In this document: positions 1-6,539 of the stretch, piece after piece
Position numbering within the stretch: the stretch's first letter is position 1
Layout: each line of letters begins with the position of its first letter
Source: Candidatus Latescibacterota bacterium
Lineage (GTDB): Bacteria > JAAXHH01 > JACQVL01
Assembly: GCA_016209865.1 (NCBI GenBank)
Contig: JACQVL010000230.1
Location: 1 to 8,116, forward strand
Reading direction: 5' to 3'
DNA length: 8,116 nt
Made by a program: the position numbers and the translations under genes
The notes under the pieces: generated by a model
What the model saw: only the letters and a program-made list of their open reading frames with translations
Databases searched by the model: none
Told to the model about the DNA's origin: nothing

Positions 1-1732
1 AGCGCGTGATGACCACGTCCCTGTAGTCGATCCGGGGGGCTCCATCCGTCCGGAAAGCCAGCGAATGTTTGAGAAACTGCCCGTCGTTGCGCTCCGGGTA
101 ATCGGTTCGTTGATGGGAACCACGGCTTTCCGTCCTGGCGAGTGCGCTGTGCGCGATCGCCTGGGCCACGTCGAGCATGAAGTCGAGCTCCAGGGCGGCG
201 GTGAGTTCGGTGTTGAACGTCAGGCTCCGATCCTCAATGACGAGATGAGCAAATCGGTCACGGAGTGCTGCGAGCGTCTGGCAGGTATCCCTCAGGCTCG
301 ATTCAGACCGGTAAATGCCCGCCCCGGTTTCCATCGTCTGCTGCATTTCACGTCGAAGGGTGGCGACGTGTTCAGTTCCTTCCGCCTTCCTGATAAAATT
401 CCTGGCGATCCGCTCCTGCCCATCAACTCCTTGTTGGGCGAGCGCGGCGAGATCGAGTCGAGGATGCTCCATCGCGAACTGTGCGGCGGCCCGTCCGGCC
501 CGCGCGCCGAAGACCAACAGTTCCGGGAGTGAATTCGACCCGAGCCGGTTGGCTCCGTTGATCGAGACGCACGCGACTTCTCCGGCCGCGAACAGGCCGG
601 GGAGCACCGTCGCCCCGGTGATATCCGTGTCGATCCCCCCCATGAAGTAATGGAGGACGGGCCGGACAGGAATAGGCTCGTAGACAGGATCGATTCCCAC
701 ATACTTCGTCACCAACTCCCGCACGAACGGGATCTTTTTATCGATCTTTTCCTCGCCAAGATGCCGGACATCGAGATGGACAACATCTCCATACGGCCCC
801 TGGATCGTCCGCCCCTTCTGCTGCTCCTTCACGAACACCTGGCTGAGCCGGTCCCGGGGGCCGAGTTCCATGCTCTTCTTGACCGGATGGCGCGGGTCCG
901 TGATGTCCAGGGGAGTCCCCAGGTCGTAGTCCTGCAGGTACCGGTATCCGTCTTTGTTGACCAGGATCCCCCCTTCGCTGCGGGCGGCCTCGGTAATCAG
1001 GATGCCCGTGCCGGGAAGTCCCGTCGGGTGGTACTGCACGAACTCCATATCCTTCATCGGCACCCCGGCCCGATAGGCCATCGCCATTCCATCCCCGGTC
1101 TTGATCGCCCCGTTGGTCGTGAACGGGAACACGCGGCCTGCACCGCCGGTACACAGAATCACCGCCTTCGCGGCGATCACGCGCACCTGGCCGGAGCGCA
1201 ATTCGATGGCCGTCGCGCCCTGGCAGCGTCCATCTTCGATCAGAAGGCCGGTCGTGAACCACTCGTCGTAGGCAGTGACGTTGTACTTCAGGAACGTCTG
1301 GAACAGGGTGTGGAGCATGTGAAAGCCGGTCTTATCCGCCGCAAACCAGGTCCGCTCGATGACCATCCCCCCGAAGGGACGCACCGCGATCGTGCCATCC
1401 GGCTCACGGTTCCAGGGACACCCCCAGTGCTCGAGCTGGATCATCTCCGCTTGCGCTTCCTTGACGAACACCTCCACCGCATCCTGATCGGCCAGCCAGT
1501 CACTTCCGGTGATCGTGTCCGTACAATGGTTGTCGAAGCTGTCGGTGTCCTTGACGACGGCCGCTGCGCCCCCTTCGGCCGCGACGGTGTGGCTGCGCAT
1601 CGGGTACACCTTGCTCACCAGACCGATACTGAGCGTCGGGTTGGCCGTCGCCGCCGCGATTGCGGCCCGCAGTCCGGCCCCACCCCCTCCGATAATCAAC
1701 ACGTCATGTTCATGCATCTGAGATTGGAGCAT
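1..1732 (-). CDS. frdA: Fumarate reductase / succinate dehydrogenase flavoprotein subunit (3' end outside window)
   Basis: This is the FAD-bearing catalytic subunit that interconverts fumarate and succinate at the membrane, with an iron-sulfur subunit and a quinone-reactive anchor as partners; neither partner is in the window. 577 codons are visible, and E. coli FrdA (about 600 residues) is the closest sequence I recall. The N-terminal dinucleotide-binding motif is [12 protein letters not shown] (residues 13-24). The segment [11 protein letters not shown] holds the His (about 48) that carries covalent FAD in this family. Further family blocks follow in order: [33 protein letters not shown], a RSEGGILVN segment with the active-site Arg, [15 protein letters not shown] and [10 protein letters not shown]. 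The close match to FrdA-type SHTVAAEGG and [12 protein letters not shown] blocks favours the FrdA branch over SdhA, but direction of reaction cannot be read from sequence. I chose ATG at 1732 because GGAGA lies 8 nt upstream; ATG at 1717 is the alternative. Only the last C-terminal residues are missing. Confidence 0.93.
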   Translation of the reverse strand, partial: MLQSQMHEHDVLIIGGGGAGLRAAIAAATANPTLSIGLVSKVYPMRSHTVAAEGGAAAVVKDTDSFDNHCTDTITGSDWLADQDAVEVFVKEAQAEMIQLEHWGCPWNREPDGTIAVRPFGGMVIERTWFAADKTGFHMLHTLFQTFLKYNVTAYDEWFTTGLLIEDGRCQGATAIELRSGQVRVIAAKAVILCTGGAGRVFPFTTNGAIKTGDGMAMAYRAGVPMKDMEFVQYHPTGLPGTGILITEAARSEGGILVNKDGYRYLQDYDLGTPLDITDPRHPVKKSMELGPRDRLSQVFVKEQQKGRTIQGPYGDVVHLDVRHLGEEKIDKKIPFVRELVTKYVGIDPVYEPIPVRPVLHYFMGGIDTDITGATVLPGLFAAGEVACVSINGANRLGSNSLPELLVFGARAGRAAAQFAMEHPRLDLAALAQQGVDGQERIARNFIRKAEGTEHVATLRREMQQTMETGAGIYRSESSLRDTCQTLAALRDRFAHLVIEDRSLTFNTELTAALELDFMLDVAQAIAHSALARTESRGSHQRTDYPERNDGQFLKHSLAFRTDGAPRIDYRDVVITR

Positions 1733-1806
1733 CAGCACATTCTCCACACAGGCTCAACGCGCCTGAACAGATGGGAAACCTCGATCTTTCTTTCACGATG
1801 GACATG

Positions 1807-1835
1807 ATACTAAAGACAAAATCCTTTCTACGCAA
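1807..1835 (-). promoter_or_regulatory. Possible sigma70-type promoter for frdA
   Basis: On the minus strand TTGCGT (1835-1830) and TAGTAT (1812-1807) are 17 nt apart, upstream of the flavoprotein start. The match is only moderate (3/6 and 4/6 to consensus). It sits just after a terminator-like hairpin, which is where an independent frdA promoter would be expected. This is inference from spacing and position. Confidence 0.3.
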
Positions 1836-1836
1836 T

Positions 1837-1860
1837 AAAAAAATGGGCTTAGGGGGCCCA
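1837..1860 (-). terminator. Rho-independent terminator-like hairpin after the dehydrogenase gene
   Basis: On the minus strand TGGGC (1860-1856) can pair with GCCCA (1848-1844) around a 7-nt loop, and a run of seven T (1843-1837) follows at once. The stem overlaps the last codons and the TAA stop of the dehydrogenase gene. The stem is only 5 bp but GC-rich, so moderate termination is plausible. It would end the transcript arriving from the kinase-phosphatase-dehydrogenase group before frdA. Confidence 0.5.
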
Positions 1861-2823
1861 ATCGAACACGACCCCTAACAACTCACCGGGACGATCCCGG
1901 AGGGTCGCATAGATGTGCGGGGCTTCGGCGATCGACGGCCGATGGGAAATGACCGGGTCGATCCGGATGATGCCATGTTGCAGGAGGTGGAGGAGGATCG
2001 ACAGGTCGCTCAGGCTGAAGTGACAGGACACCTCGAACGACGCTTCCCGGCCGTGGAAGAGCCGCCAGTCGAACGTCGTCTCCGTCCGCGCGGCGATCGC
2101 GCCGATGACCCCGTGGGAGGCCAGGAGGCCGTCGTTGAAGATGTCGAGGAACAACGACGGCAGTCCGCACGCGTCGATGATGACATCGTACGGTCCCCCC
2201 TGCTGAAGGGCGGCATGCCCGTCCGCCGTGGCCACGTGGATCGTCCGGTGCGCGCCCGCTGCCTGTGCGACCCGCAGCCGTTGTTCGTTCACATCGGTGA
2301 TCGTCACGTGCGCGCCGACCGCCCGCGCCGCCTGAGCGGAGAACTGGCCGATCAGCCCCGCGCCCGCCACCCAGACTCGCTGTCCGGCAGAGACCCGGCA
2401 ACGCCGCACCGCCCGCATCGCCACCCCGGCGACGCCCAACAACGCGCAGGAGGGCCGATCTACCCCATCGGGCAAGACGATACACAGGTGCGAGGCATAC
2501 AAAACCCGGTCGGCGGACGCGACATCCTGGAGATGCCAGCCGCGATGGCCGACGTACCGGCCGAAGAAGACCCAATCGCCGGGACGAAACCCCTCCACTC
2601 CCTCCCCCGCCGCTTCGATCACGCCGACGTGCTGGTAGCCGTGGCGGCCGGGGAATCGTCCGAACCCGTGTTCGGCTAAGAGCGCGTGACGTTCCGTCCC
2701 GTTCGTGATCCCGGAATACTGCGTGCGGATGAGCACCTCCGTCCGTCCGGGCTGCGGCGCCGGGCCGAGGTCGTAGACGCGCATCTCCCCTGCTGACGGG
2801 TATTCGATGCCGATGTCACGCAT
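1849..2823 (-). CDS. MDR-superfamily (alcohol dehydrogenase-like) NAD(P)-dependent oxidoreductase, non-zinc type
   Basis: A 324-residue medium-chain dehydrogenase/reductase. The N-terminal half is the GroES-like catalytic domain (about 28-140); the Rossmann domain follows with VAGAGLIGQ (about 152-160) and an acidic residue after the second strand (TD, 176-177), which suggests NAD(H) rather than NADP(H). The usual catalytic-zinc ligands look absent: the position of the first Cys reads Ser in YSGITNGTE (about 36-44), and the GHE motif reads GYQ (62-64). The SGI-x-x-GTE pattern resembles the MDR branch that includes the bacteriochlorophyllide dehydrogenase BchC and uncharacterised relatives; nothing here implies photosynthesis. 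The substrate is unknown. The reading frame stays open to an ATG at 2964, but that would overlap the phosphatase gene by more than 100 nt. ATG at 2823 has GGAGG 7 nt upstream and starts the conserved domain properly. It is the last gene of the minus-strand group, 29 nt after the phosphatase stop. Confidence 0.85.
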   Translation of the reverse strand: MRDIGIEYPSAGEMRVYDLGPAPQPGRTEVLIRTQYSGITNGTERHALLAEHGFGRFPGRHGYQHVGVIEAAGEGVEGFRPGDWVFFGRYVGHRGWHLQDVASADRVLYASHLCIVLPDGVDRPSCALLGVAGVAMRAVRRCRVSAGQRVWVAGAGLIGQFSAQAARAVGAHVTITDVNEQRLRVAQAAGAHRTIHVATADGHAALQQGGPYDVIIDACGLPSLFLDIFNDGLLASHGVIGAIAARTETTFDWRLFHGREASFEVSCHFSLSDLSILLHLLQHGIIRIDPVISHRPSIAEAPHIYATLRDRPGELLGVVFDWAP

Positions 2824-2852
2824 GAAAACGCCTCCATTTGAGCGGGTCGCCC

Positions 2853-3797
2853 CTACGGCCGGATCACCATCACCACGACGCCAACCCGTTCGTGCGTCAG
2901 CTCTGGCATGACTGACCACCGGCCGTCCCGGCCGTGATGGTAGCGGTACTGCCAGAACGCCCACGTCGCGCCGATCGCGCCGCCGGCCAGGACATCCGTG
3001 AAATAATGCCGGTCGATCTGCATCCGAGAATACCCCACATACGCCGCCCAGCCGTACAGCGTGGTGACCGAGAGGACGCGGTACAGGAGACGGGCGCGGC
3101 CCTCGACCCTCGGCCGGAGCAGGTCGCCGACCTTCTGGTCGACGTACGCGGCGGTGTAGAACGCCGAGGAAGTATGGCCTGAGTAGAAGGATTCGTGGTT
3201 ATTCGCCTGGACGTTGAGCGCGGCGTAGTGGGCAGGGTCGGCGAATTCCAGCAGGGGCCGTCGCCGGGCGACCGCGGCCTTGACGGCCAGTTTGATCCCC
3301 TGTTCGGCGATCGTGCCAGTCCCGAAGACGGCCAGTTCATCGACCGAATCCTTCCAGGTACACTGGTCGTCGACGAGTTGTTCGAGGAGCACCATCACGG
3401 CCATGCCCCCCGCTTGTGAAAATCCCCCACGGAAGTTGCTGTCTATAAAATTCGTCGTCCGTCTGCCGTCGCGCAGATGATCCCGGAAGAACCGGTCGAG
3501 GCGGGACGGGGCGCCGATCAGCGGGTCGCGGTGGACGACATCGATGCCGGAGGAGACACCGACGCCGAGGCCGAGGGCTCCGGCGGCGACGGCGGTGGAG
3601 AGGAGGAGTTTGTGGGGCCGATGAGCCGGAGTGGATGAAGAATCCGGCGGTGCTGCATGAAGCAGAGCGGGCAGACCGATCAGGACGCACAGGACACCGC
3701 CACACCACCGTCGCCGCCAGTGGGGAAAGAAGACACTACGAGGAATGGTTTTTAACCGACCACCGACCACCGACCACCGGCCACTGATGTCACTCAT
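2853..3797 (-). CDS. PAP2-superfamily phosphatase with N-terminal signal peptide
   Basis: A 314-residue protein with the three-part PAP2 (type 2 phosphatidic acid phosphatase) signature: KAAVARRRP (173-181, K-x6-RP), YSGH (205-208, usually PSGH) and SRMQIDRHYFTD (257-268, SR-x5-H-x3-D). The two His residues (208, 264) would be the acid/base and the phospho-accepting nucleophile. Family members dephosphorylate membrane lipid phosphates such as undecaprenyl pyrophosphate or phosphatidate; the substrate here is not known. The N terminus has an Arg-rich stretch then a hydrophobic core (about 31-48) ending LLHAAPPD, read as a signal peptide or anchor. Another hydrophobic segment lies at about 65-83 and weaker ones around 240-256 and 268-283, so a periplasmic membrane-associated site is likely. 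The ATG overlaps the kinase TGA (ATGA), suggesting translational coupling, with AGGG 6 nt upstream. Residues about 6-14 are encoded by a heptamer repeat. GTG at codon 10 is the only in-frame alternative before the hydrophobic core. Confidence 0.85.
   Translation of the reverse strand: MSDISGRWSVVGGRLKTIPRSVFFPHWRRRWCGGVLCVLIGLPALLHAAPPDSSSTPAHRPHKLLLSTAVAAGALGLGVGVSSGIDVVHRDPLIGAPSRLDRFFRDHLRDGRRTTNFIDSNFRGGFSQAGGMAVMVLLEQLVDDQCTWKDSVDELAVFGTGTIAEQGIKLAVKAAVARRRPLLEFADPAHYAALNVQANNHESFYSGHTSSAFYTAAYVDQKVGDLLRPRVEGRARLLYRVLSVTTLYGWAAYVGYSRMQIDRHYFTDVLAGGAIGATWAFWQYRYHHGRDGRWSVMPELTHERVGVVVMVIRP
3755..3782 (-). repeat. GGTGGTC-type heptamer tandem repeat inside the 5' end of the phosphatase gene
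   Basis: Three exact tandem copies of a 7-bp unit (plus-strand ACCGACC at 3755, 3762 and 3769) are followed by one degenerate copy (ACCGGCC at 3776). The array lies in codons 5-14 of the phosphatase gene, just after its overlap with the kinase stop. As 7 is not a multiple of 3, gain or loss of a unit would change the frame. Confidence 0.75.
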
Positions 3798-4726
3798 CCC
3801 CTGCCCTGATTGAAGACGCGCTCCACCTCATCCTTCGCCGGCAGCGAATAGATCGCCCCGCGGCCCCGCACCTTGAGGCCGGCGATGATCGTCCCCAACC
3901 GCGCCGCCTCGACGGGCGGCAAGCCGAACGCCAGGCCGTGCAGGAAGCCGCCGTTGAACGCATCCCCCGCGCCCGACGTGTCCACCACAGGCCCCGGCGT
4001 ATACGCGGGCACTGCCCGGATCGTGCCCCCGGCCCCGACCAGCACCCCGGCCGCACCCTGTTTGACGACGACCGTCTTGATCCCGCGACCCCAGAGCGTC
4101 CGAATGACCGTCTCCGCGTCCTCAGTCCCGAACAGACGGGCTGTCTCATCCGGAGCACTGGGAAACATGAGATTCACGTACGGGATGACTTCGTCGAGGG
4201 CGGCTTTCGCGTCGTCGAGCGGCCAGAGACGGAGCCGCAGGTTGGGGTCGTACGCCACCGTGAGGCCGTGCTCGTGGGCGATGCGGAATGCTTTCAGCAC
4301 GGCGGCGCGGCTGCTGGCCGAGATCGCCTGTGAGATGCCGCTCGCGTACACAATCTTCGCGCGCGTGAGGTAGGCCGGGTCGATGTCGTCCGGACTCAGG
4401 CCGCTCGCCGCGCTCCCCGCCCGGTAGTACGTGAACTCCCGTTCGCCGCCCGGCAAGAGGGAGATGAAGTACAGCCCGTTCGGCCGGTCGAGGGGGGTGA
4501 CGCAGGTGAGGTCGATCCCCGCCTCGGTCCAGGACCGGAGCAGGAAAGGCTTGAACGGGTCGTTCCCGACGTGCGTCACGTAGCCGGTCTTTGCCCCGAG
4601 CCGGGAGGCGGCGACGAGCATGTTCACCGTGTCCCCGGCGAACGTCTTCGTGAACGTCGTCGCGTCCGCCAGCGACCCCTCGCAGAACATCTCGATCATG
4701 CACTCCCCGATAGCGATGATGTCCAC
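3794..4726 (-). CDS. kdgK: PfkB-family sugar kinase, probably 2-dehydro-3-deoxygluconokinase
   Basis: A 310-residue ribokinase/PfkB-family kinase that probably phosphorylates 2-keto-3-deoxygluconate with ATP to KDPG, which feeds the Entner-Doudoroff pathway in the cytoplasm. It starts IIAIGECMIEMF, very like E. coli KdgK, and keeps the FAGDTVNMLVAASRLGA substrate-side motif, GLYFISLLPGGEREFTYYR, YASGISQAI and YDPNLRLRLW, each of which has a matching block in KdgK. The family's C-terminal signature is DTSGAGDAFNGGF (249-261), with Asp255 the expected catalytic base. Length is normal. The start is GTG at 4726, with AGGGGG 6 nt upstream. The gene begins 10 nt after the winged-helix gene and its stop overlaps the phosphatase start. 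Another PfkB sugar specificity (fructokinase, ribokinase) cannot be excluded, but the N-terminal and YxSGIS blocks point to KDG. Confidence 0.85.
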   Translation of the reverse strand: MDIIAIGECMIEMFCEGSLADATTFTKTFAGDTVNMLVAASRLGAKTGYVTHVGNDPFKPFLLRSWTEAGIDLTCVTPLDRPNGLYFISLLPGGEREFTYYRAGSAASGLSPDDIDPAYLTRAKIVYASGISQAISASSRAAVLKAFRIAHEHGLTVAYDPNLRLRLWPLDDAKAALDEVIPYVNLMFPSAPDETARLFGTEDAETVIRTLWGRGIKTVVVKQGAAGVLVGAGGTIRAVPAYTPGPVVDTSGAGDAFNGGFLHGLAFGLPPVEAARLGTIIAGLKVRGRGAIYSLPAKDEVERVFNQGRG

Positions 4727-4736
4727 GATCAGCCCC

Positions 4737-4937
4737 CTACTGCCTCAACGCCACCGCGTACCCCCGGCCGGATTTCTCAATCACCACCTTCTCCTCACGG
4801 GCCAGCCAGCCGATGCCCATGATGATCAGGTTTTCCGGTTGATCGAGTTTCACTTTGAGTTGACTGAGACTCGTCGTGCCGTTCGCCTCCAGGTACCGCC
4901 AGATGTCTCCTGCTGTCACTCCGATCTCATGAATCAT
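4737..4937 (-). CDS. Small winged helix-turn-helix protein (DUF2582 type)
   Basis: A 66-residue protein that is a single winged-helix domain. The order MIHEIGVTAGDIWRYLE, TSLSQLKVKLDQPENLIIMG, IGWLAREEKVVIEK matches the small wHTH family once called DUF2582, in which I recall the same phrases (IG-x-TAG-x-IW-x-YL, IGWLARE-K). Such proteins are presumed DNA- or protein-binding, but no target is established. The frame is open to ATG at 5006, but that part reads through heptamer-repeat DNA. ATG at 4937 has a strong AAAGGAGG about 8 nt upstream and begins the conserved domain. It is the first gene of the closely spaced kinase-phosphatase-dehydrogenase group, 10 nt before the kinase, so it could be a local regulator; that role is inference. 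Confidence 0.85.
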   Translation of the reverse strand: MIHEIGVTAGDIWRYLEANGTTSLSQLKVKLDQPENLIIMGIGWLAREEKVVIEKSGRGYAVALRQ

Positions 4938-4960
4938 GCCGTCCACCTCCTTTAAAAAGC

Positions 4961-5058
4961 AAGGACGAAGGACAAAGTACGAAGGATAAAAAAATCTGCC
5001 TCCCATTTCCTTTGTTGTCCTTGCCTTCTTCGTCCTTAGTCCTTCGTACTTCGTCCTT
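4961..5058. repeat. Heptamer-repeat array forming a long inverted repeat
   Basis: The gap between the methyltransferase and winged-helix genes is built mostly of degenerate 7-bp units. On the plus strand 4961-4988 reads AAGGACG, AAGGACA, AAGTACG, AAGGATA. On the minus strand 5058-5031 reads AAGGACG, AAGTACG, AAGGACT, AAGGACG, followed by looser units to about 5009. The two blocks face each other: 4968-4986 and 5040-5058 are complementary over 19 positions with a single mismatch, which is a G-U pair in minus-strand RNA, leaving a 53-nt loop. The minus-strand transcript could fold there, starting 2 nt after the methyltransferase stop. Its downstream arm is followed by a short T run (TTTTT) and then the next gene's ribosome binding site, so it may attenuate, stabilise or process the transcript. 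Confidence 0.8.
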
Positions 5059-5060
5059 AC

Positions 5061-5693
5061 TTAATGCAGTTTCACACTCACTGCCACTCCATCCCGTAGG
5101 GGAATGATCGTCGTCCAGACCTCCGAAGACGCGTAGCTCAGCCGATTGTACTCCTGGATCGCCTGCGTCCAGGCATCCGTCGAGGGAGAGACCACCTGCC
5201 CGCTCCAGAGGACGTTGTCCGTGACGAGCAAGCCGCCGCGCCGGATGCGGGGCAGAGCGAGGGAGAACACTTTGGGATAATCGTGTTTATCGACATCGTT
5301 GAAGATGAGGTCGAACGTCCCTTCCGTCCTGGCCAGCAGGTCGAGCGCATCCCCGACCAGCACCTCGACTCGATCCGCCACCCCGGCGCGGCGAAGGTAA
5401 TCGCGTGCTTTCTCCGCATTCGACGCGCTCCCATCAGTGTAGTAGACTTTCCCGCCGTCGCCGACCGCGCGGGCCAGCCAGATCGTGGAATACCCGATGG
5501 CCGACCCCATCTCGAAGACGCGTGTCGCCCCGCTCATCCGCGCAAGCTGGTGCAGCAGTCGCCCGACGAGCGGGCCGATGATGGGGATGGAATGCTCCTT
5601 CGCCACCGCTTCCATCTCCGCGAGCGTGGCGTCACGCTCCGGCAACAGTGCAGCCAAATAATCGTGAAGCGGACCAGGCAGGACTTGATGCAT
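5061..5693 (-). CDS. Class I SAM-dependent O-methyltransferase (COMT / caffeoyl-CoA type)
   Basis: A 210-residue cytoplasmic methyltransferase of the metal-dependent O-methyltransferase family 3 (PF01596 type). SAM motif I is VFEMGSAIGYSTIWLA (59-74). The second-strand region reads VYYTDGSASNAEKARDYL (83-100), with Asp87 where an acidic residue contacts SAM ribose. VEVLVGDALDLL (109-120) follows. Likely divalent-metal ligands lie in FNDVDKHDYPKVF (131-143) and VTDNVLWSG (157-165, Asp159-Asn160), as in catechol O-methyltransferase. Length is typical of bacterial members, which methylate catechol-like small molecules; the substrate here is unknown. ATG at 5693 has AAGGAGG about 5 nt upstream. 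It starts 26 nt after the selenoprotein stop, so the two are very likely co-transcribed; this pairing is the only clue to function. Confidence 0.88.
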   Translation of the reverse strand: MHQVLPGPLHDYLAALLPERDATLAEMEAVAKEHSIPIIGPLVGRLLHQLARMSGATRVFEMGSAIGYSTIWLARAVGDGGKVYYTDGSASNAEKARDYLRRAGVADRVEVLVGDALDLLARTEGTFDLIFNDVDKHDYPKVFSLALPRIRRGGLLVTDNVLWSGQVVSPSTDAWTQAIQEYNRLSYASSEVWTTIIPLRDGVAVSVKLH

Positions 5694-5719
5694 GCTTCCC
5701 TCCTTTGCTCTCTATGAGA

Positions 5720-6448
5720 TCACCATTCTTCCAGGACGGGACCGGAAGGACGGTCGAACAGGGCGAACGCGCGTTCGATGATTCGGCGCTGGAGCGCCGG
5801 GTTGTTCGGCTCCCCTAACGGATACCCCATCGCGTACGGGACGTACAACGCGCGCGGCGGCCGGACCTGCTCGGTGATCTCCCGGAGGAGACTGATGGAC
5901 ACCGTCGAGATTCCGGTCTGTTCAATCGCGCGCTGAATCAGTCCGACCGACTGATTACACAGCGGTCAGGCCGGGGTGAGCAGCACGACATCGACCCCAT
6001 CGTCGCGGAGGAGTTGCGCGACCGCCGGGGCGGTCTGGGCGATCAACCGGCCGGGCGCGGAGATCGACCCCATGAAGCTGAAGTGTCGCCCGTTGAGCGT
6101 CCCGACCCGGCCCTCCGCCCGCATCTCGCGCAGACGATCGAGCGGCAGGACGAGGTTGATGTCCCGCTGCGCGCCCGTCTGATCGAACGCATAGCTCTTG
6201 TGCGAGATGCGCAGCGTCTGGACATCCACGCTGTCTGGAATCTCCCGGTACGACCAGTCGCCCCCCTTGATCGTCTCATCGAACGGCGGCTGGGACGGCA
6301 GATGGACGCCGGTCGTCGTCACCAGAGCCACCCGGCACGCGGGGAGCGGCTTCGACACGGGCGTCCAGGGGGTCTCACGGTACCGCCGTACCCGGTAGAA
6401 CGCGAAGTACGCCTGGACTGAGCGTGGTAATTCGTGCATTCGAGCCAT
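5720..6448 (-). CDS. GrdB-superfamily selenoprotein (glycine/sarcosine/betaine/D-proline reductase selenoprotein B-like), TGA read as Sec
   Basis: Read through the in-frame TGA at 5968-5966, this is one 242-residue protein with selenocysteine 161. The N-terminal part has CRVALVTTTGVHLPS (38-52), like the start of the reductase selenoprotein B family (PF07355), and MGSISAPG (126-133). Then VDVVLLTPA-U-PLC-NQSVGLIQRAIE gives a U-x-x-C pair (Sec161, Cys164), and the protein continues with VRPPRALYV and GYPLGEPNNPALQRRIIERA. This short form lacks the length of true GrdB (over 400 residues), and no other glycine-reductase genes are present, so substrate and reaction are unknown; a redox role is inferred from UxxC. 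A SECIS-like hairpin follows the TGA. ATG at 6448 has no clear ribosome binding site; a putative promoter is so close that the mRNA may be nearly leaderless. ATG at 6439 is the alternative start. Automatic calling would give a 160-residue fragment plus a 60-residue one. A pseudogene is the alternative but fits worse. Confidence 0.88.
5931..5964 (-). promoter_or_regulatory. Bacterial SECIS element (selenocysteine insertion hairpin)
   Basis: One nucleotide after the TGA, the minus-strand RNA can form a lower stem CGCUG (5964-5960) with CAGCG (5935-5931), a 3-nt bulge UGU (5959-5957), and an upper stem AAUCAGUC (5956-5949) with GACUGAUU (5943-5936). All 13 pairs are Watson-Crick. The apical loop is GGUCG (5948-5944). 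Bacterial SECIS elements lie inside the coding sequence, with the loop about 16-37 nt after the UGA and a G at the first or second loop position; here the loop begins 17 nt after the UGA with GG, and GGUC recalls the E. coli fdhF loop bound by SelB. The same bases encode PLCNQSVGLIQR. Confidence 0.85.
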
Positions 6449-6456
6449 ATCGTGTC

Positions 6457-6485
6457 AGTATAGCCAAAAGTTGTCTCCAGAGCAA
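6457..6485 (-). promoter_or_regulatory. Putative sigma70 promoter for the selenoprotein gene
   Basis: On the minus strand TTGCTC (6485-6480) and TATACT (6462-6457) are separated by 17 nt; the -10 matches 5/6. The -10 ends 8 nt before the ATG at 6448, so a transcript starting 6-8 nt further down would have almost no leader. This agrees with the lack of a Shine-Dalgarno sequence before that ATG. Confidence 0.45.
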
Positions 6486-6510
6486 GGAGAAAGTCATGCT
6501 CAAAAAATGC

Positions 6511-6539
6511 TTGCCGTTTCCGTGATGAGGTGATATAGT
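6511..6539 (+). promoter_or_regulatory. Putative sigma70 promoter for the GH57 gene
   Basis: TTGCCG (6511-6516) and TATAGT (6534-6539) lie 17 nt apart on the plus strand, matching 4/6 and 5/6. It points toward the glycoside hydrolase and would give a leader of about 75-120 nt depending on the start codon. Its -35 is only 25 nt from the -35 of the opposing promoter, so both could share a regulator. The 217-nt region 6449-6665 otherwise shows no gene. Confidence 0.45.

Noticed and set aside
1713-1805. Possible 31-codon leader ORF overlapping the frdA start on the minus strand
   Set aside because: No ribosome binding site precedes its ATG and the peptide has no recognisable attenuation pattern; more likely chance.
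650-1807. Plus-strand open frame of 385 codons opposite the flavoprotein gene
   Set aside because: It is antisense to a clearly conserved FrdA frame, has low-complexity Arg/His/Pro-rich composition and no recognisable domain; a shadow caused by high GC.
2824-2964. Upstream extension of the MDR dehydrogenase to ATG 2964
   Set aside because: It would overlap the phosphatase coding region deeply; ATG 2823 has a well-placed GGAGG and begins the conserved domain.
4938-5006. Upstream extension of the winged-helix protein to ATG 5006
   Set aside because: This part translates repeat DNA, and the strong AAAGGAGG selects ATG 4937.
4961-5058. CRISPR array
   Set aside because: The repeated unit is only 7 bp, directly tandem and degenerate, with no spacers of uniform length.
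5720-5902. Separate 60-residue protein starting at 5902
   Set aside because: It is in the same frame as the upstream part, lacks its own start signal, and is explained as the C-terminal end of the selenoprotein.
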